A stretch of 5,693 nucleotides of DNA from Bacillota bacterium (GTDB taxonomy: Bacteria > Bacillota_E > Sulfobacillia > Sulfobacillales > Sulfobacillaceae). The number at the start of each line of letters is the position of its first letter. The stretch's first letter is position 1. The notes beneath the pieces are model-generated. The model had not been told where the DNA came from. It made no database searches and worked only from the letters and a program-made list of their open reading frames with translations. The position numbers and the translations under genes were made by a program. Below, piece by piece: positions 1 through 5,222 of this stretch. The DNA lies in contig JAKADJ010000176.1 in assembly GCA_021820645.1 (NCBI GenBank), positions 1 through 5,693 on the forward strand, in the 5' to 3' direction.

Positions 1-395
1 CTTATTCGGTCTCGACCCGCGACGCCCGAAAGCTTCTTCCTAGCATGGTTTCACGACACGACGCCGTCTTCAATGCGCAACGCATGGCACTATGGTTACA
101 TGGCGTTACCCAACGCGACTGGAGCGTGCTGCGTGAGGCTAGTGCCGATCGCCTCCATCAGTCATACCGCGCGGGGGTAAATCCCGACATGGAACACTTT
201 TTGGCCACCGCAAAAAAGTGTGGCGCCTACGCTGCGGTGCTATCCGGTTCGGGTCCCGCCGTAATGGCTCTGGTAGACGTAGAGCAATCGGCCAGGCTGC
301 GGCGGGAATGGGCCGATACCGAAGATGTTGAGGTCATTGTCACAAAAGCCTGTAGCCACGCCGCCAAAGTGCTAGTGGCTCCCTCGACGCTTTAG
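1..395 (+). CDS. thrB: Homoserine kinase, C-terminal part (5' end outside window)
   Basis: Homoserine kinase phosphorylates L-homoserine with ATP to O-phosphohomoserine, the step before threonine synthase, in the cytoplasm. The frame is open from base 3, so the ATG at 45 is internal and the gene begins before the window; 130 C-terminal residues are visible, a bit under half of a usual protein of about 300. They start with the family-like stretch STRDARKLLP, then DAVFN (visible residues 20-24), the DRLHQSYR segment, and the glycine-rich GHMP-kinase C-terminal motif LSGSGPAVMAL (about 80-90). The N-terminal ATP-binding motif lies outside the window. The stop TAG overlaps the stop of the convergent glycosyltransferase gene by four bases, and I see no convincing terminator hairpin there. 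thrB often follows hom and thrC, which would lie to the left; that is inference. The GHMP fold is certain from the motif, and homoserine kinase is by far the best fit. Confidence 0.9.
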   Translation, partial: YSVSTRDARKLLPSMVSRHDAVFNAQRMALWLHGVTQRDWSVLREASADRLHQSYRAGVNPDMEHFLATAKKCGAYAAVLSGSGPAVMALVDVEQSARLRREWADTEDVEVIVTKACSHAAKVLVAPSTL

Positions 396-1435
396 TGCAA
401 AGTCTTATGGATTGCCTCTAGGCGGGCGGCCACGGGCTCTCCCACGAGACCTACGGCCGCCATGCCTTTTTGAGCATGTTGCCGATACACAGCGAGGTCA
501 TTTAAACGATTGAGGGCGGGCAACCATTGGTTATTTTGGTTCACGGCCATCACGGCCTCCTTTTGGAGGAGGCTAAGGCCCGCCACTGCACCCTCATAGG
601 CTACCACAGGGCGCCCCCAACCTAAGGCCTCCAAAATTTTATTTTGGCTTCCAGCCCCCATAGGGATCGGGCTAACCACCACGCCGGCCGCCTTATAAAA
701 CGGGAGTAATTCCCCAACGTATCCGTGGCCCTGAATGGCCGGGCCTCGAATCCGGTCGGACCCCCTCCCAACCACCGTCAGACGATACCCCGATGCACGC
801 AAGGTATCCCACACGGTCCTGAGAAACTGCTGTAGCCCTACCCGATTGGGTAAATATTCTAGGTTACCCACAAATAGCAGATGATGGGGGTCGCCAGGTT
901 CCAGCAGCAAACGGTTGAGCACCGTGTTCTCCACAACGAAGGTGTTAAGACCGCGCGCCATAAGCCAGTCTTGATCCCGCGCCGAACTCACCCACACCTC
1001 TTCAAACTGCTTTCCCCAGGACACTTCGTCCCGCTCAATACCTAATAGCCAAAGCCGCTTGGTCCGTGCTTCGGATGTCCCTTTTAAGCTCTGACGATAA
1101 AGGCCAAGACTATCGGTCAAATCCAGAATGCGGTAGGAGGCTGGAAGCGCCAAAGCGAGGGGTGCGAGCCGCAATTGAAAAACACAGAGAATATCGGGGA
1201 CACTAGTAATCCTCCCTTGAGCCCACTCATGACGATACCAACTCAGATAAGGAGAATGTCCCGTCAGCACGTCTACGAAGAACTGACGCCAAGATTGACT
1301 CTTGGGTTTTAGCAAGTCGATGCTCTGCACCACCGTCTGGTCTACGCGTTCGGCCCCCGTTATAAGGCTCTGCAAACGCAATCGATCGCCTTGCTGGGGC
1401 CCTTGCAACGGGACCGCGGTCAACACCATAATCAT
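392..1435 (-). CDS. Glycosyltransferase (GT-B fold, GT4-like, Stp1/exosortase-associated type)
   Basis: A 347-residue predicted cytoplasmic glycosyltransferase that would move a sugar from a nucleotide-sugar donor to an unidentified acceptor. The N-terminus has a GDRLR motif (residues 16-20) in the place of the GDKIR of the sugar-transferase subfamily often labelled PEP-CTERM/exosortase-associated. The C-terminal donor domain has LLFVGNLEYLPNRVG (186-200), VVGRGSD (221-227), a GYVGEL loop (238-243) and SQNKILEALGWGRPVVA (263-279). The first Glu of the GT4 E-x7-E motif is missing (Ala261; the second is Glu269), as I recall for this subfamily. I chose ATG 1435 because GGAGGT at 1445-1450 stands 9 bases upstream; the ATG at 1429 is less well spaced. 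This start overlaps the stop of the upstream glycosyltransferase as ATGA, so the two are probably translationally coupled. No membrane segment or signal peptide is apparent. The fold is secure; substrate and product are unknown. Confidence 0.85.
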   Translation of the reverse strand: MIMVLTAVPLQGPQQGDRLRLQSLITGAERVDQTVVQSIDLLKPKSQSWRQFFVDVLTGHSPYLSWYRHEWAQGRITSVPDILCVFQLRLAPLALALPASYRILDLTDSLGLYRQSLKGTSEARTKRLWLLGIERDEVSWGKQFEEVWVSSARDQDWLMARGLNTFVVENTVLNRLLLEPGDPHHLLFVGNLEYLPNRVGLQQFLRTVWDTLRASGYRLTVVGRGSDRIRGPAIQGHGYVGELLPFYKAAGVVVSPIPMGAGSQNKILEALGWGRPVVAYEGAVAGLSLLQKEAVMAVNQNNQWLPALNRLNDLAVYRQHAQKGMAAVGLVGEPVAARLEAIHKTLH

Positions 1436-2493
1436 GAGCGGGCGACCTCCAACAAGATGTCTTCAACTTTTTGCAGTTGGGTATCTCGGTCAAAGTGTTC
1501 ACGGAGCTGCCGATACATTGATTCCCTAAGTCGGTCCCCGTGTTCCAGTGCATAGCGGATGCCTCGGATCAGGTCATCGGAGTCCCCGGGCGTTACGAGG
1601 AGAGCCGGGTCAATCCCCGTCAAGAGCTCGGGGATTCCCCCTACCCGGCTCCCGACCGTCACCACTCCCCGAGCCAGCGCATCGAGTAACGTGTACGGCG
1701 CGCCCTCTTTCCACGATGGTTGAATTAAAACGTCAACCTCCCCAAACCAATCATCTAAAACATCCACCCATCCATCCCACCTCAAATGGGCGTGATGCCG
1801 GACCTGGTCCGTAATGAGACTACGCAGTGCCCCATCACCAGCGAAATGCCAGATATATTCGGGATGCTGAACTGCCGTGGGGATGACCCAGTCGAGTCCT
1901 TTTTCGCGGGAAAACCTTCCCATGAATCCCACGATCGGCGGGACTCGCTTTGGATGCCTAGCGGACGGAGCCAATATTACGCCGTTCGGCACATAAAAGG
2001 CGTTCCCACCCCGCGTGTGCCGAGTGGCAAACGCGAGATCTTGGCGAGCTACCACAATTGTTGCCGCACTGTGTGTAGAGGCCCAACCCTCCAGACGCCG
2101 ATAGAGAGTGCGGCCCAACCGTGATATGGTCGGATCCTCAAAAACATAGCCGTGAGCCGTGTACACGGCCGGAGTATGACGACGCCAAGCGACGAAACGT
2201 CCTAAGATCCCGGCTTTAGAGCTATGGACATGCATTACCGATGGCCTGTAGCGAGCCACCTCGTGCTCCAATTCTTTAAGAGCGCGGCGATCGCTACCCG
2301 GCCTTATCGAACGTACTAAAGAGGACACATAGCGCGCGGGAAAGGACGGGCCCAAGGTTTGGGTCAACCACCGCCCGCCACCGTGCAGGATCATGACCTC
2401 GTGGCCGTGGTCCTGGAGATGTCGACTTAATTCCACGACATGACGCTGAGCCCCGCCAGGCTCTCCTCCGGTAATGACCTCCAAAACCCTCAA
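1432..2493 (-). CDS. Glycosyltransferase family 4 protein
   Basis: A 353-residue retaining GT-B glycosyltransferase, probably building a cell-surface polysaccharide, glycolipid or other glycoconjugate at the inner face of the membrane. The acceptor domain opens with a beta strand and the loop GGAQRHV (residues 13-19), followed by HVHSSKAG (88-95) and TAHGY (112-116). The donor domain has VPNGV (168-172), GFMGRFSREKGLD (189-201), AGDG (218-221), PSWKEGAPYTLLDALARG (259-276) and GGIPEL (285-290). The classical E-x7-E nucleotide-sugar motif reads E263...D271, a conservative change. The start is TTG at 2493, supported by GGAGGG at 2499-2504 five bases upstream; the N-terminus then begins right at the first Rossmann strand, as in relatives. 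It is the first gene of a coupled pair with the downstream glycosyltransferase (ATGA overlap). It lies 68 bases after tag on the same strand, so it may be read through from the tag promoter or from an unseen one. Family assignment is firm; substrate is unknown. Confidence 0.92.
   Translation of the reverse strand: MRVLEVITGGEPGGAQRHVVELSRHLQDHGHEVMILHGGGRWLTQTLGPSFPARYVSSLVRSIRPGSDRRALKELEHEVARYRPSVMHVHSSKAGILGRFVAWRRHTPAVYTAHGYVFEDPTISRLGRTLYRRLEGWASTHSAATIVVARQDLAFATRHTRGGNAFYVPNGVILAPSARHPKRVPPIVGFMGRFSREKGLDWVIPTAVQHPEYIWHFAGDGALRSLITDQVRHHAHLRWDGWVDVLDDWFGEVDVLIQPSWKEGAPYTLLDALARGVVTVGSRVGGIPELLTGIDPALLVTPGDSDDLIRGIRYALEHGDRLRESMYRQLREHFDRDTQLQKVEDILLEVARS
1445..1450 (-). promoter_or_regulatory. 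Ribosome binding site of the second glycosyltransferase
   Basis: GGAGGT lies inside the end of the upstream glycosyltransferase gene, 9 bases before ATG 1435. It selects that ATG over the in-frame ATG at 1429 and allows coupled re-initiation at the ATGA overlap. Confidence 0.7.
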
Positions 2494-2498
2494 TCGAA

Positions 2499-2504
2499 CC
2501 CTCC
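2499..2504 (-). promoter_or_regulatory. Ribosome binding site supporting a TTG start
   Basis: GGAGGG followed by the 5-base spacer TTCGA and then TTG at 2493. There is no ATG at this point, so the SD site is the main support for the TTG start. Confidence 0.65.
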
Positions 2505-2534
2505 GTTCTGCCTATCGGCCCCGTCTAGCTCCTA

Positions 2535-2550
2535 GGGGCATCTGAGCCCC
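2535..2550. other. Short GC-rich hairpin between tag and the glycosyltransferase pair
   Basis: GGGGC (2535-2539) and GCCCC (2546-2550) can pair around a 6-base loop; CCGT (2521-2524) and ACGG (2551-2554) could add an outer stem with a 10-base bulge on one side. No T run follows on either strand, so it is not a normal intrinsic terminator. It may attenuate read-through or be a processing site, or be chance. Confidence 0.3.
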
Positions 2551-2561
2551 ACGGCGTGTAG

Positions 2562-3122
2562 TCAGGACCGACCCAATGCCGCATGGCGCGGACAGCCTAC
2601 GAGGTGGTCGTTAACCATCCCTACTGCCTGCATGAATGCATAGCAGATGGTTGGTCCCACAAAAGACATTCCGTAGGATTTCAGCCCGCGACTCATCTCA
2701 TTGGACTCAAGGCTCTGACTTGGCACTTCTGACGACTGCTCCCAATGGTTAATCTGAGGCCTGTGATCGACAAAATTCCACAGATACTGCGCTAATGACC
2801 CAAATTCCTCTTGAACCCGCAACGCGACGCGAGCGTTTTGAATAGCACTCTGGATTTTCTGGCGATTTTTAATCACCCCGGGGGCGGTCATTAGCACTTC
2901 TGGATCGATCGCCGCGACCCGACTTGGATCGAAGCCCAAAAAGGCCACCCGATAAAAGGGACGTCTGCGCAAAACCGTAATCCAGCTTAAACCGGCCTGA
3001 GCTCCCTCCAATACTAGCATCTCCAATAACCTATCATCAGACCAAAGCGGTACGCCCCATTCCTCATCGTGATATCTTATATATTCTGGGTCGCTAGTGG
3101 TCCAAGCACAATCCAGTGCCAT
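2562..3122 (-). CDS. tag: DNA-3-methyladenine glycosylase I
   Basis: Cytoplasmic base-excision repair enzyme that removes 3-methyladenine from alkylated DNA, leaving an abasic site. From ATG 3122 the protein has 186 residues, nearly the same as E. coli Tag (187). It opens MALDCAW and has YHDEEWG (17-23), LEGAQAGLSW (38-47) with the equivalents of base-pocket residues Glu38 and Trp46 (here E39, W47), SFVGPTICYAFMQA in the C-terminal half, and NDHLVGC near the end. The four zinc ligands of Tag are all present: Cys5, His18, His173, Cys177. An in-frame ATG at 3140 would add six residues (MGEDDY), but it has no SD sequence, whereas GGAGGA at 3130-3135 sits 7 bases before ATG 3122. The gene is divergent from the radical SAM gene across a short control region, and the glycosyltransferase pair follows on the same strand. 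The gene looks intact and functional. Confidence 0.96.
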   Translation of the reverse strand: MALDCAWTTSDPEYIRYHDEEWGVPLWSDDRLLEMLVLEGAQAGLSWITVLRRRPFYRVAFLGFDPSRVAAIDPEVLMTAPGVIKNRQKIQSAIQNARVALRVQEEFGSLAQYLWNFVDHRPQINHWEQSSEVPSQSLESNEMSRGLKSYGMSFVGPTICYAFMQAVGMVNDHLVGCPRHAALGRS

Positions 3123-3129
3123 ATAGTCG

Positions 3130-3135
3130 TCCTCC
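3130..3135 (-). promoter_or_regulatory. Ribosome binding site of tag, deciding the start
   Basis: GGAGGA with a 7-base spacer before ATG 3122. The same bases would be coding if translation began at the upstream ATG 3140, which lacks an SD, so this site argues for the shorter protein. Confidence 0.75.
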
Positions 3136-3140
3136 CCCAT

Positions 3141-3170
3141 CTGTTACCATCACGCCATTTCTGTTATCAT
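3141..3170. repeat. Two direct repeats, CTGTTAYCAT, 20 bp apart
   Basis: CTGTTACCAT (3141-3150) and CTGTTATCAT (3161-3170) match at 9 of 10 bases and begin exactly 20 bp apart, about two helical turns. They lie between divergent tag and the radical SAM gene, the downstream copy overlapping a putative -10 box. The arrangement is what a dimeric or tandem-binding regulator would use; no regulator is encoded in the window. Confidence 0.5.
3162..3170 (+). promoter_or_regulatory. Putative extended -10 promoter for the radical SAM/flavoprotein pair
   Basis: TGTTATCAT contains the TGn extension and a -10 hexamer TATCAT with one mismatch to TATAAT. I see no good -35 hexamer 17 bases upstream, which extended -10 promoters tolerate. 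Transcription would begin near 3177, leaving a leader of about 23 bases. A second AT-rich candidate, TTTATA at 3185-3190, would put the start at or beyond the ATG and is less likely. Prediction by inspection only. Confidence 0.4.
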
Positions 3171-3171
3171 A
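3166..3171 (-). promoter_or_regulatory. Putative -10 box for tag
   Basis: On the minus strand these bases read TATGAT, one mismatch from TATAAT, about 40 bases before ATG 3122. The -35 region is poor. It overlaps the plus-strand -10 candidate, so the two divergent promoters would be face to face and mutually affected. Confidence 0.28.
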
Positions 3172-3180
3172 AAACAAAGG

Positions 3181-3196
3181 TTTCTTTATAAAGAAA
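3181..3196. repeat. Perfect 16-bp palindrome TTTCTTTATAAAGAAA
   Basis: An exact inverted repeat placed just before the radical SAM start and overlapping its SD sequence. If transcription starts near 3177 it lies at about +5 to +20, a typical repressor-operator position. In RNA it could form only a weak A-U hairpin (UUUCUU/AAGAAA with loop UAUA). Operator function is inferred. Confidence 0.5.
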
Positions 3197-3199
3197 GGA

Positions 3200-4102
3200 A
3201 TGAGTGCGATAGAACGTGAGATACGTCCGATGCGTGTGAAGTCTCTCATCAACCACACCTCTTCCCATTACGGCTTTGATGCGACCGTAAACCCATACCG
3301 AGGTTGTAGTCATGCCTGCAAATATTGCTATGCCCGTGAGAGCCACACGTATTTAGACTTGGGTATCGGGCCGGACTTCGAGACCGTTCTCTTTTCAAAA
3401 ACTTTCACGCGGACTCAAGTACGTGACGAATTGTTGCGGTTGCCGCTGTCTAAAATACTGGCCATCGGCACCGCCACCGATCCTTACCAGCCACTCGAGG
3501 GCCAGACCCGCAATACGCGTAGCGTCTTGGAAGCACTGGTCGAATCCGGCCATGGAGTAACCATCACCACAAAATCTCCCCTCATTCTGCGCGACCTCGA
3601 TATCCTTAAGGTGCTAGCCGGCCGGGGTCAAGTCATGGTACACATTAGCCTCATCACGATGGATCGAGACCTCTGCCGTCAACTAGAACCGGGCACGGCA
3701 AGTCCTGCCCGTCGGTGGAGGACCGTGGACCAGCTCGTCGCATCCGGCGTCCCGGTCGCCCTCTTCTGTGCACCGGTGATTCCGGCATGGACCGATCAAT
3801 GGGGCAATTTAGACGCCCTTTTTCACACTGCCGTCGTCCATAAAGTCAGTTGGATCATGACAGGATTTTCCCATTTCACGCCTAATATGTTAGCATATTT
3901 CTCCGAGTACCTGGCAACATTGGATGCGGACCGGACACGCTCGTTCCGGAGTCACTTTGATGACCAGTCAAACCTCCGGGTGGAATATCGTCAGACCCTG
4001 AGTGCCCGATTTCGCCAACTTTATGATCGATATCAGATGCCCTCTCATGGTTGCGGGCCCGTCCCCTTTCAAGCGTTTGAGCAAGCCCAGTGGATATTTT
4101 GA
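3200..4102 (+). CDS. Radical SAM protein, SplB-related family (COG1533, Rv2578c-like)
   Basis: A 300-residue predicted cytoplasmic iron-sulfur enzyme that would cleave S-adenosylmethionine to start radical chemistry; its substrate is not known. The cluster motif is C-x3-C-x2-C at Cys36, Cys40 and Cys43 (CSHACKYCYAR), preceded by NPYRG (31-35). The family motif TDPYQPLE is at 93-100, TTKSPLILRDLDIL at 123-136, EPGTASPARR at 163-172 and PVIPAWTD at 192-199. Further cysteines at 159, 190 and 285 (GCGP) are near conserved-looking segments. Relatives are often called DNA repair photolyases from distant similarity to spore photoproduct lyase; that function is not shown here. Start choice is uncertain: AAGGA touches ATG 3200 with no spacer, and ATG 3230 (residue 11) is an alternative with only a weak SD; both keep all motifs. 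The flavoprotein gene follows after 16 bases, so the two are probably co-transcribed. tag is divergent upstream. Confidence 0.88.
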   Translation: MSAIEREIRPMRVKSLINHTSSHYGFDATVNPYRGCSHACKYCYARESHTYLDLGIGPDFETVLFSKTFTRTQVRDELLRLPLSKILAIGTATDPYQPLEGQTRNTRSVLEALVESGHGVTITTKSPLILRDLDILKVLAGRGQVMVHISLITMDRDLCRQLEPGTASPARRWRTVDQLVASGVPVALFCAPVIPAWTDQWGNLDALFHTAVVHKVSWIMTGFSHFTPNMLAYFSEYLATLDADRTRSFRSHFDDQSNLRVEYRQTLSARFRQLYDRYQMPSHGCGPVPFQAFEQAQWIF

Positions 4103-4104
4103 AT

Positions 4105-4112
4105 AAGGAGGT
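4105..4112 (+). promoter_or_regulatory. Perfect ribosome binding site of the flavoprotein gene
   Basis: AAGGAGGT followed by a 6-base spacer (CTCAAG) and GTG 4119. It starts 2 bases after the radical SAM stop codon and supports a GTG start with efficient, separately primed translation from a shared message. Confidence 0.85.
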
Positions 4113-4118
4113 CTCAAG

Positions 4119-5210
4119 GTGTCAATTGAAGTAGTCGTGGTCGGAGGCGGTTACGCCGGGCTGGCCGCCATAGGTGCCCTACAAGACATCTCGGATGTGC
4201 GCATTCAGCTCATTGAACCGGGCGACGCCCACGAATTAATTCCCGAGTTGCCCGAGGCACTGGCCGTGCATGGGGCGATAGCCAAGCATCTCGTAGCTTA
4301 TGCGGATATTTTAGACCAAACTCATGTCATCCACCTTAAAACCGCCGCTATCGGCATCCAGCAATCGCCTCCGGTGGTACTGACTGCGGACGGTGGTAAG
4401 GTGCCTTATGACTGGCTCGTGCTCGCATCGGGCTCGTCACCGTCCATCCCCCCCATTCCGGGCCTTGAAGAGTATGGGCATCCGCTGCGTAACGCGGAGG
4501 ATACACGGCGTATCAAAGAAGCCCTACAGTACCATAAAGCGCAACGCATCGCGGTGGTGGGTGGTGGACTCACCGGCGTCGAAGTGGCCGGGATGTTGGC
4601 ATCCGACCATGACGTTATCCTGATTGAAGCAGCCCGCCGACTATTGCCTGCGCTCGGGCGTGGGCTCGCGGAATATGCCCACCAACGTCTTTTGAGGTCC
4701 GGAGTCACCGTGGTGCTTGGGCAAAAGGTCCAGCGCGTCGATGAGCACTCGGTGGTATTGGACCGCGACCAATATGGCTTTGACGTATTAGTATGGGCTG
4801 GCGGCATTACCATCCCTGGTTGGATTCGGCACACGGACCTTAAGACGGACCCTCAAGGCTTCCCCATTGCTAACGCCCGCGGACAAGTGACGGACCGTAT
4901 CTTCGTAGCAGGTGACCTCTGGCACGTCACCGTGGACGGCAGGGATGTCCCCGCAACGGCGCAATTAGCCACCTTGGCCGGCCACTACGTCGGAAACGCC
5001 ATCGGACGACTCATTAAAGGCGAGAGTTTGGGCCGAGACCGTTTCACTCCCAGGTTACGCGGGATGCTTATTTCTCTCGATCCAGGACAAGGTGTAGGGT
5101 GGGTCTTACGTGGAGGGATTCCGGTACGAGGCTTAAGTGCCCGAGCTCTTAAAGAGCTATCCTTTCGTCAGTACCGATTAAAACTGGCGCGCACCTTTGC
5201 CAAACCCTAG
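4119..5210 (+). CDS. Type-II NADH dehydrogenase-like FAD oxidoreductase
   Basis: A 363-residue two-dinucleotide-binding flavoprotein of the NDH-2 group (COG1252). Family members pass electrons from NAD(P)H through FAD to a quinone at the cytoplasmic membrane. The FAD Rossmann motif is GGGYAG (9-14), with LVLASGSSP (100-108) and IFVAGD (261-266), where the Asp contacts FAD. The second, NAD-binding, motif is GGGLTG (148-153), ending its second strand in Glu170, which favours NADH over NADPH. The C-terminal tail (about 339-363) is rich in Arg and Lys, compatible with peripheral membrane contact. No cysteine occurs anywhere, which argues against sulfide:quinone oxidoreductase. In the quinone segment the usual AQxxxQ reads Ala281-Gln282...Leu286, so the second Gln is lost. 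It is somewhat shorter than typical NDH-2 (about 390-430). The GTG start has a perfect SD 6 bases away. It follows the radical SAM gene by 16 bases. Fold is secure; electron acceptor is uncertain. Confidence 0.88.
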   Translation: MSIEVVVVGGGYAGLAAIGALQDISDVRIQLIEPGDAHELIPELPEALAVHGAIAKHLVAYADILDQTHVIHLKTAAIGIQQSPPVVLTADGGKVPYDWLVLASGSSPSIPPIPGLEEYGHPLRNAEDTRRIKEALQYHKAQRIAVVGGGLTGVEVAGMLASDHDVILIEAARRLLPALGRGLAEYAHQRLLRSGVTVVLGQKVQRVDEHSVVLDRDQYGFDVLVWAGGITIPGWIRHTDLKTDPQGFPIANARGQVTDRIFVAGDLWHVTVDGRDVPATAQLATLAGHYVGNAIGRLIKGESLGRDRFTPRLRGMLISLDPGQGVGWVLRGGIPVRGLSARALKELSFRQYRLKLARTFAKP

Positions 5211-5222
5211 GGTTAAGGTGCG
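5190..5222. terminator. Imperfect hairpin spanning both stop codons of a convergent gene pair
   Basis: CGCACCTT (5190-5197) pairs with AAGGTGCG (5215-5222), and within it AACCCTAGGGTT (5203-5214) is a perfect 12-bp palindrome; a 5-base bulge (TGCCA) lies on the left arm. The stops TAG (5208-5210) and, on the minus strand, TAA (5213-5215) are both inside. Since only 2 bases separate the genes, this is the obvious candidate for a shared terminator. After the hairpin the minus strand has a short TTTT a few bases on; the plus strand has no T run, so termination of the plus-strand pair is less sure. Confidence 0.5.

Noticed and set aside
386..404. Possible terminator between thrB and the glycosyltransferase gene
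   Set aside because: Only a 4-bp CTTT/AAAG stem forms, with no following T run; too weak to call.
1227..1553. 108-residue minus-strand frame crossing the glycosyltransferase junction
   Set aside because: It lies across two well-supported genes in another frame, has low-complexity Arg/Pro-rich composition and no recognisable motif; a shadow frame.
1548..2124. Two plus-strand open frames opposite the GT4 gene
   Set aside because: They lie antisense within a gene with clear family motifs, have no SD support I trust and no recognisable protein features.
4393..4834. Open frames on both strands inside the flavoprotein gene
   Set aside because: Both overlap the conserved NAD-binding region of the real gene and show biased Ser/Arg/Pro-rich translations typical of out-of-frame reading.
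4119..5210. Sulfide:quinone oxidoreductase instead of NDH-2
   Set aside because: SQR needs redox-active cysteines, and this protein contains none.
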